Numbered from the stretch's first letter, positions 21,025-31,309 are shown. The stretch: 64,000 nt of DNA from Hyposmocoma kahamanoa (GCF_003589595.1 NW_020653715.1:1848258-1912257); one strand, 5' to 3'. Translations and numbers: made by a program. Notes: generated from the sequence alone by a model not told the origin.

Positions 21025-21545
21025 CAGACAAGAACAAGAAATTGCTAGACGCACTGAAAGTGCCTGGAGGAGTTATTGGTCCCTGAAAGATCTTATTATA
21101 CTCTCCCAATATCTCCCAAAAAGAAGCAGACGGACACGTGCATCCTTCCCATACTAACTTATGGCGCGCAGTCTTGGTCATTTTCTTCCAAAAGCTCTAA
21201 CTCGGGGTCTATCAACAAGCAATGGACCGTAGCTTACTTGTGGAACGGACCGAGCGAATTCGGAACACGACACCGCGCTCCCAAATTCAGAGTCTGATGT
21301 AGCCCAAAAAGCTGCGAAGCTGAAATGTACTTGGGCTGGTAATGTTTGCCGCATGCCTGAAGACCTGTGCGCCTAGGTAACAATCCATTGGAGCCCCTAA
21401 ACCTTAAGGCGCCGCGACAGGAAGGGATGGCGTGACGAACTGGACGCCTACAGTAAGGCTTGGGTCCAGTTTACTCTAGATCGGGATGCGTGGAAGGATC
21501 AGCGGGAGGTCTATGCCCAGCAGTGGGAAGCATCAGGCTAATTGT
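21025..21545 (+). mobile_element. RTE-type LINE C-terminus, multiply frameshifted
   Basis: Pieces in order: EIARRTESAWRSYWSLKDL, CILPILTYGAQSW, QQAMDRSLLVERTERIRNT, DVAQKAAKLKCTWAGNVCRM, PEDL, GRDGVTNWT..., then DRDAWKDQREVYAQQWE. The order is the thumb-to-C-terminus of an RTE-clade polyprotein. Premature stops and frame changes show it is old. Ends just before MITE-1 copy a. Confidence 0.75.
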
Positions 21546-21609
21546 AAATTGTAATACATTTTAACAATATTTACGTAATTGATGAGTAGTGTATATATTT
21601 TATTAAAAC

Positions 21610-21895
21610 CATTGACTTACAAATAAATGGACGACGGGTCTAATACAAAAACCACGAAAAAAATGTCCCAAGTCAACCTATTTAAACGTAGTGACATGTA
21701 AAGGAATATGAAAAAGCTAAAACGTTGAATTTAAATTGTAATGTCATCGCAGTACTGTCTAATTTTGCTTGCTTCGCTGTCAGTCGAACAAACGAAGACT
21801 AAAGCGTGAATGACGCTCTGTATACGATTTTAACGCACTATAAGTTCGGATACTCTTTAGCGCGGACCCGACGTCCATATACTTGTAAGTCAATG
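21610..21895 (+). mobile_element. MITE-1 copy a, 286 bp (hAT-like)
   Basis: Terminal inverted repeats of about 30 bp: CATTGACTTACAAATAAATG at the left, ending ATACTTGTAAGTCAATG at the right. Perfect 8-bp target duplication ATTAAAAC at 21602-21609 and 21896-21903. Interior noncoding. 8-bp duplications and a CA..TG end are hAT hallmarks. Four more copies: 22874, 26812, 37331 (cut by gap) and 45433. Confidence 0.9.
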
Positions 21896-21937
21896 ATTAA
21901 AACACTTTATTACAAGATAATCTTTGGTTACACCTCT

Positions 21938-22135
21938 TAAATTGTGTATTCCAACTCTTAAATTTCTATCCTAAGGTTGCTTGGAAGGAATTGCTACTTA
22001 GCAATAAGGCCGCATGTTGTACATTAGCTTACTCTGTGATACTTGCATTAATTACTGTTCTGTGTTGTCATTGTAATTTGTAATGTGCAATAAATAATAC
22101 TTAATTCTTATTTCATTCATCCATTCATTCATTCC
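21938..22135 (+). mobile_element. LINE-F 3' end
   Basis: CCTAAGGTTGCTTGGAAGGA, ATTGCTACTTAGCAATAAGG, CCGCATGTTGTACATTAGCT, TAATGTGCAATAAATAATAC and an ATTC microsatellite. The tail is shared with 23738, 49611, 52015 and 54975. A polyadenylation-like AATAAA sits before the tail. Confidence 0.7.
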
Positions 22136-22136
22136 C

Positions 22137-22178
22137 AGGACGAACTGTTTCACAAGGAAGAGCTCCACTGCTAGTAAA
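22137..22178 (-). repeat. Repeat B head fragment
   Basis: CAGGACGAACTGTTTCACAA, GGAAGAGCTCCACTGCTAGT match the head of repeat B in reverse. Confidence 0.65.
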
Positions 22179-22185
22179 TCCTTTT

Positions 22186-22857
22186 TAATACAGTTGCTCA
22201 AAACGTGGTATTTTTCGCACTACAAATCGTGCGGAAAGTTGAATTTCTCGCACTAGTGCTTTTTACTTTTCCAGTTTTTTTTATTTACTGTTGTTTTAAG
22301 TCTTAAACATAGAACTAAAGAGATTGTATATTTATTTCATATTTATGAGCTTTGTGACGTAAGTCATTCGTCATTACTATACTATATCTATGGAGAGACC
22401 GCATTTTTACACCTATGAAGTAAATGCTCCTTAGTAGCGATTATGTAGAAAATAAAGTAATATAAAATAGTAATTTTAATGTGGCTGAATACTGGCAACA
22501 GTTGCCATATTGAAAAAAGCCGGCCAAAAAAAGTACTAATTTTTTTCATCGTTTACATTCCCGCCTTTTTCATTAACTTTTTTACGATTTGATTTTGTTA
22601 TTGACTACTAAAGAAAGAATTGACAATATTATTTATGCAAAAAATGAGTGATACCGACGAGTGTATTGTAGATTTAACACCACCAGATATACGTGCAAAA
22701 GCATTAATAGCAAGCAATAGTACTTTACCGGATAAATCGAAAGATAAATACACAGCCGTCTATGATCAGTTTATAGACTGGAAGCTAGAAAACAAATGAG
22801 GTTTTTTTTAAATACTGTTTTATTTTACTTTCAATGTAGGTTTTTCGCAAATGTATT
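22186..22857 (+). mobile_element. Crypton-like remnant C1, 672 bp
   Basis: Ends TTAATACAGTTGCTC.. and ..CGCAAATGTATTAA (8-bp inverted tips). Flanked by AAATCCTTT on both sides (22177-22185 and 22858-22866), a possible 9-bp target duplication, although Cryptons do not normally make one. Left end shared with 6157-6372, right end with 7262-7352. Contains the N-terminal start of a recombinase-like protein. Confidence 0.6.
22635..22799 (+). pseudogene. Truncated N-terminus of a Crypton-type tyrosine recombinase protein
   Basis: 54-codon frame MQKMSDTDECIVDLTPPDIR, AKALIASNST, LPDKSKDKYTAVYDQFIDWK, LENK then stop. The pattern 'LP.KSKDKY...YD.F..WK' is the beginning of the core-binding domain of Crypton-like tyrosine recombinases that I recall from insect genomes. 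Downstream another frame gives NTVLFYFQ, resembling the next block (E..LL.YF), so a frameshift or deletion follows. The catalytic domain (R, H, R, Y) is absent, so nothing functional remains. An alternative is a host gene related to these elements, but the repeated ends at two loci argue for a mobile element. Confidence 0.55.
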
Positions 22858-22873
22858 AAAAATCCTTTATGCT

Positions 22874-23101
22874 CATTGACTTACAATTATACGGACGTCG
22901 GGTCCGCGCTAAAAAGTGTCCGCACTTGTAAGGCGCTAAAATCGTATACAGAGCGCCAAACTCCGCTTTAGTCTTCATTTGTTCTACTGACAGCGCGATA
23001 CTGCGATGACATTACAATTTAAATTTCGAATAGGTTGACTTGGGACATTTTTTTCGTAGTTTTTGTATTAGACCCGTCGTCCATTTATTTGTAAGTCAAT
23101 G
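22874..23101 (-). mobile_element. MITE-1 copy b, 228 bp, internal deletion
   Basis: Same termini as copy a in reverse orientation. Perfect 8-bp duplication TTTATGCT at 22866-22873 and 23102-23109. About 55 bp of interior missing relative to copy a. Its left duplication overlaps the right flank of C1 by one base, so the two elements abut. Confidence 0.9.
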
Positions 23102-23109
23102 TTTATGCT

Positions 23110-23737
23110 AGTTAAAATCATCATTCACTCTTCATGTACGTAGTGCAATTTGTTTGCATCGTTACGCCTCGACAAGGTAGACATACGATTAGTGTCGTAC
23201 GTTTTATTAAGTTACGACAATAATACTGCCGAATTAGCTAACAATGCGGCTAAATGACAAAAGATTTTTTTAAGATGTCATAAAAAACCATAACCCAATT
23301 TTAGAATATTGAATTGTTTGATTTTATTTCCGCTATGCATAGTTTAAGTTCCGATAAGACAATTTTTTGCTTTGTTTTTTGATATTTAAAAATGATATTT
23401 CACCATTTGTCACGTAGACACGTTTTAGTTAGTGGATGGCAGGATATATAAATTAATACGACAGATAGGATTTATTTGAAAATTATCAGAAATTGAACTA
23501 AAAAACTATCAAATTGTGAAGTATCAATAAAACGCAGGGCCAACCAACACGCGGCCTGCTCGATACGGCGTTAATTAAAACGACAAAACAAATAACCGTT
23601 CACTTCAGTCGCACTCAAAATTCACACTATCCCAATGCGAGAATTAATTAAATACTCGGTACCAACATGAATGTTGATTTTACTGGAAACGTCACTCTGT
23701 CTAATTTTATAATTACGACTATAAAAAAAGTCTACAA
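23110..23737. other. No feature recognised
   Basis: AT-rich, no ORF or repeat identified. Confidence 0.4.
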
Positions 23738-23885
23738 TGCCATACAATACAGTACAAATATTCTTTATTACGCATTGGGACACATACATAATAATACAAA
23801 AAAAAATTTAAAAATCACAAATACAACAGGCGGTCTTATTGCTGAATAGCAATCTCTTCCAAGCAACCTTCGAGTTGCAGGAAAA
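23738..23885 (-). mobile_element. LINE-F 3' end
   Basis: Minus strand: AAGGTTGCTTGGAAGAGATT, GCTATTCAGCAATAAGACCG, CCTGTTGTATTTGTGATTTT, then a tail. Same family as 21938-22135 but a different subfamily. Confidence 0.7.
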
Positions 23886-24547
23886 AAAGATCGAATTAAT
23901 TGAGGGCGCAACAGAATACGTATTTAATTAATTTATTGTATTATAATTGCACTTAAACTACTTTTTTCACCTATTAATAAATAGGGATATAAATGATCAC
24001 CTGAAACTTTTTAACCGCAAATTTGAACGCTATCCAAATGTCGTAAAGTACAGGTTCCAATAAAGAATTTTCATACATTGTATAATAACAAAGACTCAAC
24101 CTACCACCAAAATATTCTTATTTTCTAACTGACCTACTAGATTTGGTTATTTCAATTGCTGTAAAAGGACATATCTAGCAAGTTAGGGCTCTGCGATCCC
24201 CATACGGTAGACAGTGCGGGCCATAAATTGAGCGGCCCTGTCAATTGCACCCGGCCAATAGTTGCGGTCGCGGCCCACGGTTGGTAACATGTGACTGCTT
24301 TTTGAATTTCGAATTGTATTTGGTTTTTTAAAAATTGCTCTTCAGTGGAAGTTCGATTTTTTTTATAAAAAAACTCTTTTGAAATGATATCATATTGTAA
24401 TATTAATGGTCATGTTGATGATGATATTTTTTACAAGTACGACCGTATTTTTTATCAACTTATTCCATCTATATGAGTGGAACAGGTATTATTTACAATA
24501 AGTAATGATTGTAGCAATAATGTGTAAATGAAAACACACCAATAACC
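23886..24547. other. No feature recognised
   Basis: AT-rich; nothing identified. Confidence 0.4.
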
Positions 24548-24668
24548 TGGTCTGACGCTTGGAATTTCCCTCTACTATGAGTACCCTTGGTTTGGTCCTT
24601 CCGGGAATCGAACCTGGGACCTCTTCACTCAGCGCTAACAGTTAAACCGTTGAGTCACCGAGGTCGTC
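24548..24668 (-). mobile_element. SINE-3, tRNA-headed
   Basis: Minus strand: ACCTCGGTGACTCAACGGTT, TAACTGTTAGCGCTGAGTGA, then AGGTCCCAGGTTCGATTCCC (B box) and GGAAGGACCAAACCAAGGG. Related heads at 32400-32502 and 34912-35022. Confidence 0.65.
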
Positions 24669-25194
24669 AAATATGAAAGACTTGATGTAGGGCACGGTTC
24701 CTTAACCTATGGTCCATGGACCCCTAAGATTATGTTCAATAGTCAATATCGTTTTCACATATATAGTTTGTTTTTATTGTTTTTTGTTGAAGAAAAACTT
24801 ACAAATTTCTTATTCAAATATATTATTATAGTAATATCGGAAAGAGGTATAATATAACTAATTAAAATGTTAACTACTAATATTTTACACCACATTTTTA
24901 TCTTCGTCATGAAAAATTACATAGAAATCACATACGAGGTTATTCACTTTAAAACTACGATAATATTTATTGTCTTCATTGGTGCATAAAGTCTTAAAAT
25001 TAAAACGTTACACATATGAGCCCTGTGTTAGGTTAGGGTTAACAATAAAAGCAGAGGTGGACCTAGAAGTATTTCAATTTAATTAAATTACAATAATATG
25101 ACTATATAATACAGCGTAATTCAAGATTTATTTTTTATTTAATTTTTTTTTTTTTAAATATTATAATAATAATACATTTTGTCCTTAAAGTATA
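24669..25194. other. No feature recognised
   Basis: AT-rich. Contains GTTAGGTTAGGGTT at 25027-25040, too short to call telomeric. Confidence 0.4.
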
Positions 25195-25400
25195 GTACCC
25201 ATGTACATCGGTTTTCATACTGTCCCCATCTCTGAGGTCCCGAGTTCGATCAGCGTAGAAAACTTATCTATATTATCTCGGGTCTGGGTTTTTGTGGTAC
25301 CGTCGTTAGTTCCGATTTCCATAACACAAGTGCTTTAGTCACTTATTATGGAATCAAAACAACGTATGCGATGTTGTCTAATATTTATTTATACAAAAAT
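25195..25400 (+). mobile_element. SINE-2, plus copy
   Basis: B-box region GAGGTCCCGAGTTCGATCAG, body GGTCTGGGTTTTTGTGGTAC, CGTCGTTAGTTCCGATTTCC, CACAAGTGCTTTAG, tail GTATGCGATGTTGTCTAATA. Direct counterpart of 4862-5092. Confidence 0.7.
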
Positions 25401-26309
25401 TGTAACAACATTTATTAATTAGGCATAATATCAATTTATTTAAAAAAGGATGGACTTTTCCTCGTTCTTAATAATTTGTTGGTTTTCTCGGAATTTGTGT
25501 GCGAAATTTTCAAATATATCGCACTATTAATACAATAGTGTATTAACTCAAAAAGTGTATTTTCTCAGAATCGACGAAAAACGAATTACTCGCTTTAATT
25601 TATGTATAGGTTATTTTCTACTTACCAAATATACACATTTAAAAATAAAAGAGAAGAAATAATTTCATGTTTTTGAATAAGGACTGTTTTGGCCAGAACT
25701 AGCTCACATAAAGCGTATCTCATTTTAAGTTAAATAGTTAAGTAGATATATTTTAGTTGTTTTTTACAATATTCTAACAACGGTTTTATTGACGTGTAGA
25801 GAATCAAATTTTACGTTCAACAACGATATAATCTTGATTTTCACATATTTCGAGTTATAACACTATTGTAATAGCAGTGCCATATAAAACATCGTGATGA
25901 AACTTGCACGCAATGCCTCGCTAGAAAAGAGACCCGTGCTCAGCAGTAATTACTTACTGAATGAGTCAGTGAAGTACGACCTTTACGACAACACTGTTTT
26001 TATATCATCATTATTAACCCACTAATCATAAGTTTACTATCTATAATTAAAAATTGGACTAAAATATGTGTCTTTCATATTAAAAGTGGTGTAACTTTAT
26101 ATTTAAAAAATAATACGTTATTGCAGAGGCCGGGAAGTAAGAGATTGCTGGACGAATACGATTTAGTATTAATACGAGTCAAGCATCCCCGTTCCCGCCG
26201 AGGCATGTATAGTATTTTTCTCGAACAATGTGAGGAAATAATAAAAGACTAAGGGCAGGAAAATGTGTAATAGAAAAGGCAAAAAAATATATATTTTAAT
26301 ATTAAAAGT
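25401..26309. other. No gene; possible RTE tail scrap
   Basis: 25915-25945 has GAGACCCGTGCTCAGCAGT, like the end phrase of RTE or SINE sequences; 26115-26165 shows a loose similarity to 16925-16985. Nothing else. Confidence 0.35.
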
Positions 26310-26681
26310 CTTAGAATAATAACACATAGAAACCTAGTCCGCACACGCTAAGTGAGGCAAATTGAAGCGCGCCAAAAGGGCCTACACGAGCGGGCGGGCC
26401 GTCAGTGCTCAAGGTCAACTTGCACCGCGAACAGCTCAAGAATTTTAGCTAAAAGTGACGAAATGTGCGGTAAATGAGTGTAAAAATACGTCAGACAAAC
26501 ATAAAATAGATACTAACATCACATTCCACAAGGAAGTAACGCGTTTCAACTTGTATTTTTATATAAATATTCTCTAAAACCGAAAATTAACCTACTACTA
26601 AAACTAGCCTACATGAATTTGATTTTTGCCTCACTTGTGACAGTTCGTTTGATATGAAACCATCATTCTATGCGTTATTAT
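26310..26681. mobile_element. MITE-2 copy 2, right end eroded
   Basis: Colinear with 17293-17670 at high identity over about 370 bp. The left inverted repeat is present (CTTAGAATAATAACACATAG); at the right the last bases after GCGTTATTAT are lost, so no target duplication is visible. Confidence 0.75.
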
Positions 26682-26811
26682 AGACTTTGAGTCTGCTGAC
26701 CTTCTGATGACGTGTTTGAATGTGTATCTATACTGTTTTCGAAATGTCACGCGCGCCGGTGGTCAAGTAGTTATCGCTCTTCTCACTAGCATTTATTTTT
26801 TGGCCTTTTGG

Positions 26812-27097
26812 CATTGACTTACAAATAAATGGAAGACGGGTCTAATACAAAAACCACGAAAAAAATGTCCCAAGTCAACCTATTTAAACGTAGTGGCATG
26901 TAAAGGAATATGAAAAAGCTAAAACGTTGAATTTAAATTGTAATGTCATCGCAGTACTGTCTAATTTTGCTTGCTTCGCTGTCAGTCGAACAAACGAAGA
27001 CTAAAACGTGAATGACGCTCTGTATACGATTTTAACGCCCTATAAGTTCGGACACTTTTTAGCGCGGACCCGACGTCCATATAATTGTAAGTCAATG
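26812..27097 (+). mobile_element. MITE-1 copy c, 286 bp
   Basis: Same length and termini as copy a. Perfect 8-bp duplication CCTTTTGG at 26804-26811 and 27098-27105. Confidence 0.9.
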
Positions 27098-27762
27098 CCT
27101 TTTGGCGACCAAAATACAAAAAGGACGAAAAAACAAAAGAATACCAAAACACTTTAGTTTAAATGTTACCGCCATTTTTTTTAAGCAAGCAGTACAGATA
27201 AGGTATTTAAAATTCTCGCAACTATGAACACTGGGTTATTGGCTGTATGAGTTTTTCTTTTTACATAGTTCATTATTAGAAGGTAGATTTAAAAGTTTAA
27301 ACAAGTGGACAGTAATGGATTTTCATTCTTCCTTTGCAGGTCGTAGCCGGGAAGAAGTCGCAAGGTCATAAATAACAAATTTTCCGTGTTCGTTTTTCAA
27401 AGTAATGCAAACTTCCGAGCATGTTAACAAAAATTTTTTTTTGTTTCCTAAATGGTATTACATTTCATCATATCTGTCATTGTAAACAAATTGTTATATC
27501 TTCTATTTGGATTAAACAAAAGTAAAAAACACTGAATAAATAATAATAATATTTTGTTTTTTAATTCGATTTTTTTTTATTTCAATTCATTAGAATAAAA
27601 TTCACTTTTACAACGAACGCCATATATTATATAAATGACGTAACTTACTATTTCCAATAAATAATCTAGATAGTGTATCCATTGTATTGTTACAAGTTTT
27701 AAAAATAAATTATTTATCACTAGTACAGATAGTGGTGCGCAATTTCAGATGGAATTATCATA
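27098..27762. other. tRNA upstream region, no other feature
   Basis: AT-rich. No ORF, no repeat recognised. Insect tRNA genes can have upstream TATA-like elements; 27695-27715 is A/T-rich but I cannot single out a control element. Confidence 0.4.
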
Positions 27763-27835
27763 GCCTCGGTAGCGCAGTAGGCAGCGCGTAAGTCTCATAA
27801 TCTTAAGGTCGTGAGTTCGATCCTCACCCGGGGCA
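27763..27835 (+). tRNA. tRNA-Met (CAT), elongator
   Basis: A 73-nt cloverleaf without intron. The acceptor stem GCCTCGG pairs with CCGGGGC (one T-G pair), discriminator base A. D arm GCGC..GCGC with loop AGTAGGCA. Anticodon arm TAAGT-CTCATAA-TCTTA: anticodon CAT, with the T-T at the loop-closing position also seen in eukaryotic elongator tRNA-Met. Short variable loop AGGTC. T arm GTGAG-TTCGATC-CTCAC. Internal Pol III promoter boxes are good: A box TAGCGCAGTAGG and B box GAGTTCGATCC. A T6 run follows 5 bp downstream. The A1:U72 and A54 signatures of initiator tRNA are absent, so it is the elongator. All stems intact, so probably functional. It reads internal Met codons during cytosolic translation. 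Confidence 0.95.
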
Positions 27836-27840
27836 AATTA

Positions 27841-27846
27841 TTTTTT
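27841..27846 (+). terminator. Pol III terminator of tRNA-Met
   Basis: TTTTTT on the non-template strand 5 bp after the tRNA 3' end, with a second run TTTTTT at 27848-27854 region (TCTTTTTTA). Confidence 0.85.
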
Positions 27847-27865
27847 CTTTTTTAGTTCGACGTGT

Positions 27866-27921
27866 TTTTTTATGATTATCAAGTGGTAAGCGACAAGCGT
27901 ATCCATAACAGTTTTGCCCTC
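27866..27921 (-). repeat. Repeat B tail fragment
   Basis: TTTTTTATGATTATCAAGTG, GTAAGCGACAAGCGTATCCA, TAACAGTT; lies about 30 bp downstream of the tRNA gene. Confidence 0.6.
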
Positions 27922-29312
27922 CTTATCATAGCTAACGTAATGGACATTTTTAGACATTCTTAAATTATGCCCTCGGGTTTTTCATTACATTACCGTCTTA
28001 GGGCGGTAATAAATTTTATATACACTATACTTCTTTAAAAAAAAATGGCAGGTTTTGAAAGTTACGAGTACAGTTTTTACAAAGATTATTTTTATTTTAA
28101 GTGTATTATGAAGAAAAAACGAAGAAAGAAATAGTGATGAAGAAAGTTAGAACTACATTCCTTATTTTAAACCAAATTACAAAAGACTTTATCCTGAAAA
28201 TTCCACTAGTAACGAATTCAAAGTTTTAGTTCAAAGTGGTAGAAGATAATATGATTTAAGTGAAAGTAAAACATAAATATGGACTCCCGCTGCTTAAAAG
28301 ACTATTTAATAAACCCAAATAAGTGAACTAAGTTATTGAAGAGAAAGTGAAAACATAATGTATTAGAATTTAGAACTACAATGGCAAATATGCTGAGGAT
28401 TCCGATAATTAAACGGAGACATGGCTCAAAGGACTTGTATCCAAGCCAAAACTGTTAATAAAAAAAACTTCTTTAATACACCAAAATTAAACAAACAGCT
28501 TTAAAAAATCTAAATGTATGTCGCATAAACTTTTAAGTATAGAAAAAAAAAACTTAAATTTTTTTTTTTCAATTTAACTGAGCACTTATATGTATTTTAC
28601 TAAATTAATTTTTTAAATTCATTTTACAATTTGGATATTATTTATTTTATGAGTTGCATTATCTGGAAGAATAGCTAGCTGGCAATCTGTTTAAAAAACA
28701 AAACAAAAAAGTCTCCATTTGCAAAGTCCGTAAATGTTGCGCTCTGAGCCTTTTGGAGGGAAAAGTGTCGTTTTTATTTTGACTTTCAATTATTTTGTGA
28801 AATCTAGTTTAAAGTGGAATAGGATAGTGCTATTGTGCCTTAATCGAAGACTAAAACGCGAAATTATACGAGTCTCGAACTAAAATACCCGTATCGGCCC
28901 GTTCTAAGGAATCCCGAGTCAATCCAAGCACGCCGCCTCAAATTGCCTAACCTCTTTGTGGCGGCCATATTTACAGATACATAATTAAACGAAGACATGA
29001 CTCAAAGGACTTGTATCCAAGCCAAAATTATTAATCCGTAAATGTTGTGTTGTGAATTCATACAAGAGATAAATTATCGTTGTATCTACTTCCTCGCAAA
29101 TATAAAAAAAATTTGATTCACATTTAATTTTGATACCCTTTTTTGAGTTTATTGCATATTTTTCTTGGGCGAAGTCACCTGTTATTACTTCAGTGATGAA
29201 GATTGTAAAAACCTGAGTAGAGATAATTTTGGTAACATTTTAAATGTAATTCTTTTACATTGTGTTTTATCTTTTTATTTTATTTATGTTATCATTCTGT
29301 CACATATATTTT
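27922..29312. other. No gene; two copies of a 60-bp direct repeat
   Basis: 28396-28457 and 28978-29043 share ATTAAACG.AGACATG.CTC, AAAGGACTTGTATCCAAGCC and AAAA.T.TTAAT. Between them TCCGTAAATGTTGCGCTCTG recurs in part (TCCGTAAATGTTGTG at 29035). Likely remnants of one dispersed repeat; rest is AT-rich. Confidence 0.5.
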
Positions 29313-29691
29313 AACTGCCTCTGTGGCCGAACTGTTACCGTGTTGGACTACCATGCAGGTCACGGGTTCGATTCCCGGTCCGGGAGAAATATTTGTATGG
29401 CCTACATTTATTTCCCTCGTGAGTTTCGGTGTAGCTACACGCCTGTCCGTAACAGTTGCTGAGGGGTACTGCCACAGCGCCTATCACCCTGAGACATAAG
29501 TTGACAAGTCCCATGTGCCTGTAATTTCACCAGCACCCTTAATCTTCAAAACCGGAACACAATAATGCTACTGCTTGTACTGCTTGACGGCAGTACTTCC
29601 CTGGACGAACTTTTGCAAGGAGCTCTACTCTGTTACTAAAATATGTGTATGTCCATGGCACCCACAACACAGGGTTTCCCTAGTGTGGGGC
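29313..29691 (+). mobile_element. SINE-A copy 4, split by repeat B
   Basis: Head AACTGCCTCTGTGGCCGAAC, GGGTTCGATTCCCGGTCCGG (B box), body to GAGTTTCGGTGTA at 29433. It resumes at about 29641 with ATGTGTATGTCCATGGCACC, CACAGGGTTTCCCTAGTGTG, GGGC. The interrupting segment is repeat B. Confidence 0.75.
29434..29640 (-). repeat. Repeat B, copy 9, inside SINE-A
   Basis: GCTACACGCCTGTCCGTAAC, GAGACATAAGTTGACAAGTC, CCATGTGCCTGTAATTTCAC, TACTTCCCTGGACGAACTTT. Tail segment (AAGTCGTGCGCC) is absent, as is part of the AAAGCTCTGAG region. Confidence 0.75.
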
Positions 29692-30009
29692 AACTATTTT
29701 ACTTCCTTTCTTTCTTTTTTACAAAGAAATAATGATTATTCGAACTTGAGTCGAATTCCTGTAGCAAATTATACTAGGAGAAACGTAACCAGCCGACTGG
29801 GTCATTGTATTTTCTATTTCTAGACAATTCACTATATCCAGTTCATTCAATTCAATCAATGAATGAACGATAATAATTGGAATGATGTCATCGCTTCATA
29901 CGCCAATAACAAAATTGCGAATTGTTATTCATTTTAGGCTTATTTTAGACTGTGATTATTTTGCGGTGGTAAATACAAAATATCTTAACATACTTAACAT
30001 ATCGCTAAA
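29692..30009. other. No feature recognised
   Basis: A TTTCTTTCTTTT run near 29707, otherwise plain. Confidence 0.4.
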
Positions 30010-31020
30010 CAATATCCGTGTCAGGTCGTGCATGAAGGTACCGCTACTTCCTTTGGAATGGCTCTGGTACACACCAACTGACCACCTTGAATTCAATTGA
30101 CTAGCGTGCCAAGAGACTTATAGGTGACTTGAAATTATTAGAGGCGAAGCTGCAGAGACTTGAACACCGTCGTATAAGTGCCTAATTATTGGTATTCTAC
30201 AGAATATATCACGGAGAATGTGCGATAGAATTATACGATTCAATTCCGCCTTCCCCTTTCTATCATCGAAGAATTAGACGTAGGCTTGGGTTTCCACCCT
30301 TATGTTGTGAATATTCCAAAGATTCGCACGAAGCCTTATGCTTCCACATTTATATGGCAAATGGCTGTGAATTGGAATTCCTTGCCTGCAGACTTGTTCC
30401 CTGAACGTTATAACTTGGATCTTTATGGCGTGAGTCTTCTTCTTATCGTATCGATGACATACTTTACACTATTGTGGCCCAGAACTCAGGCACGCCGACC
30501 GAGTCGCTCATAGCCGCCATTAAATCCTCAACCGTGCCGGTGTTAGGGCACGCAGGGCACGATACGAGGTGGGCCATCGTTTGAGTCGCAACGCACAAAC
30601 AGTCCAGGTTAGAACCATCCGAAAATTCCCACCTGAACAAATTGTCCTTGCTCCGACCAACCTGAGTTCGAAGCCTGCTCAAAGACCGCCAGATCGGCCA
30701 TGGCCATTCGTGTCCAGGAGGAAGATTCTCAGAAAGCAGGACAAATGCAGACGGTATTCTTGCGCCCCAAAGTTGAACCCAGCATGAGCCTGCTCAATGG
30801 TCGACTCGTCGGGCGGTCGGATCGACACATTTGGCAAAACTTTTCCGGCTTCTCAGTCTCTTTTGCACTGTAAAGTGATCATGCATAGGGTGCCAAGTGT
30901 CGATGGCCATTTTTGCTCTTTCGCAAGTGAAGAGGCATTATTTAGGTTTGTATTCTTTATCCTCACTTTTCATCAGGTGAGATGGAGGTTAAATGCGCAC
31001 TTACATTTTTATATAAAAAA
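30010..31020 (+). mobile_element. LINE-H, interrupted copy
   Basis: 30010-30432 encodes in pieces a WNGSGTHQLTTLNSID-like stretch with LEHRRI, then VFYRIYHGECAIELYDSIPP, SPFYHRRIRRRLGFPP, VVNIPKIRTKPYASTFIWQM, NSLPADLFPERYNLDLYG. The family end (AGTGAAGAGGCATTATTTAG, GATGGAGGTTAAATGCGCAC) resumes at 30922. Segment 30433-30921 belongs to another LINE. Confidence 0.75.
30433..30921 (-). mobile_element. LINE-Q fragment nested in LINE-H
   Basis: Minus strand ORF: MSRLRTQVGRSKDNLFRWEF, SDGSNLDCLCVATQTMAHLV, SCPACPNTGTVEDLMAAMSD. 'RLRT..GR.K......W.FSD...C.C...QTM.HL..CP' is the terminal Cys/His region of Jockey/R1-like LINE ORF2. A related fragment lies at 32640-32987. The host LINE-H reads GGCGTGAG before and GCAAGTGAAGAGG after, consistent with an insertion in GGCGAGAGTGAATAGG. 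Confidence 0.7.
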
Positions 31021-31309
31021 CCGTCGCTCTAGCAGAGGCTGCAGATTTGAACCCGGAATTTGAAATTTCATGATGAAGTCATCATAATAAAACCTGCACG
31101 TCGAAGAAATCTAAAATAGTTGTTGTCTAAAATACATTAAGAAGAAAAAGAAGAAAGGAAGAAGATATCCATAAGAATAACCTTAGAGCTAAGTCCAAAC
31201 TCATGGTACCACGATTTCGCCTAACGAAGCTAGACGACTCTTTAATGGATACGTTTTTACAATAAGGTTCTGGAGCACATATTAAGATTTAAAACCTACA
31301 TTAAAATAT

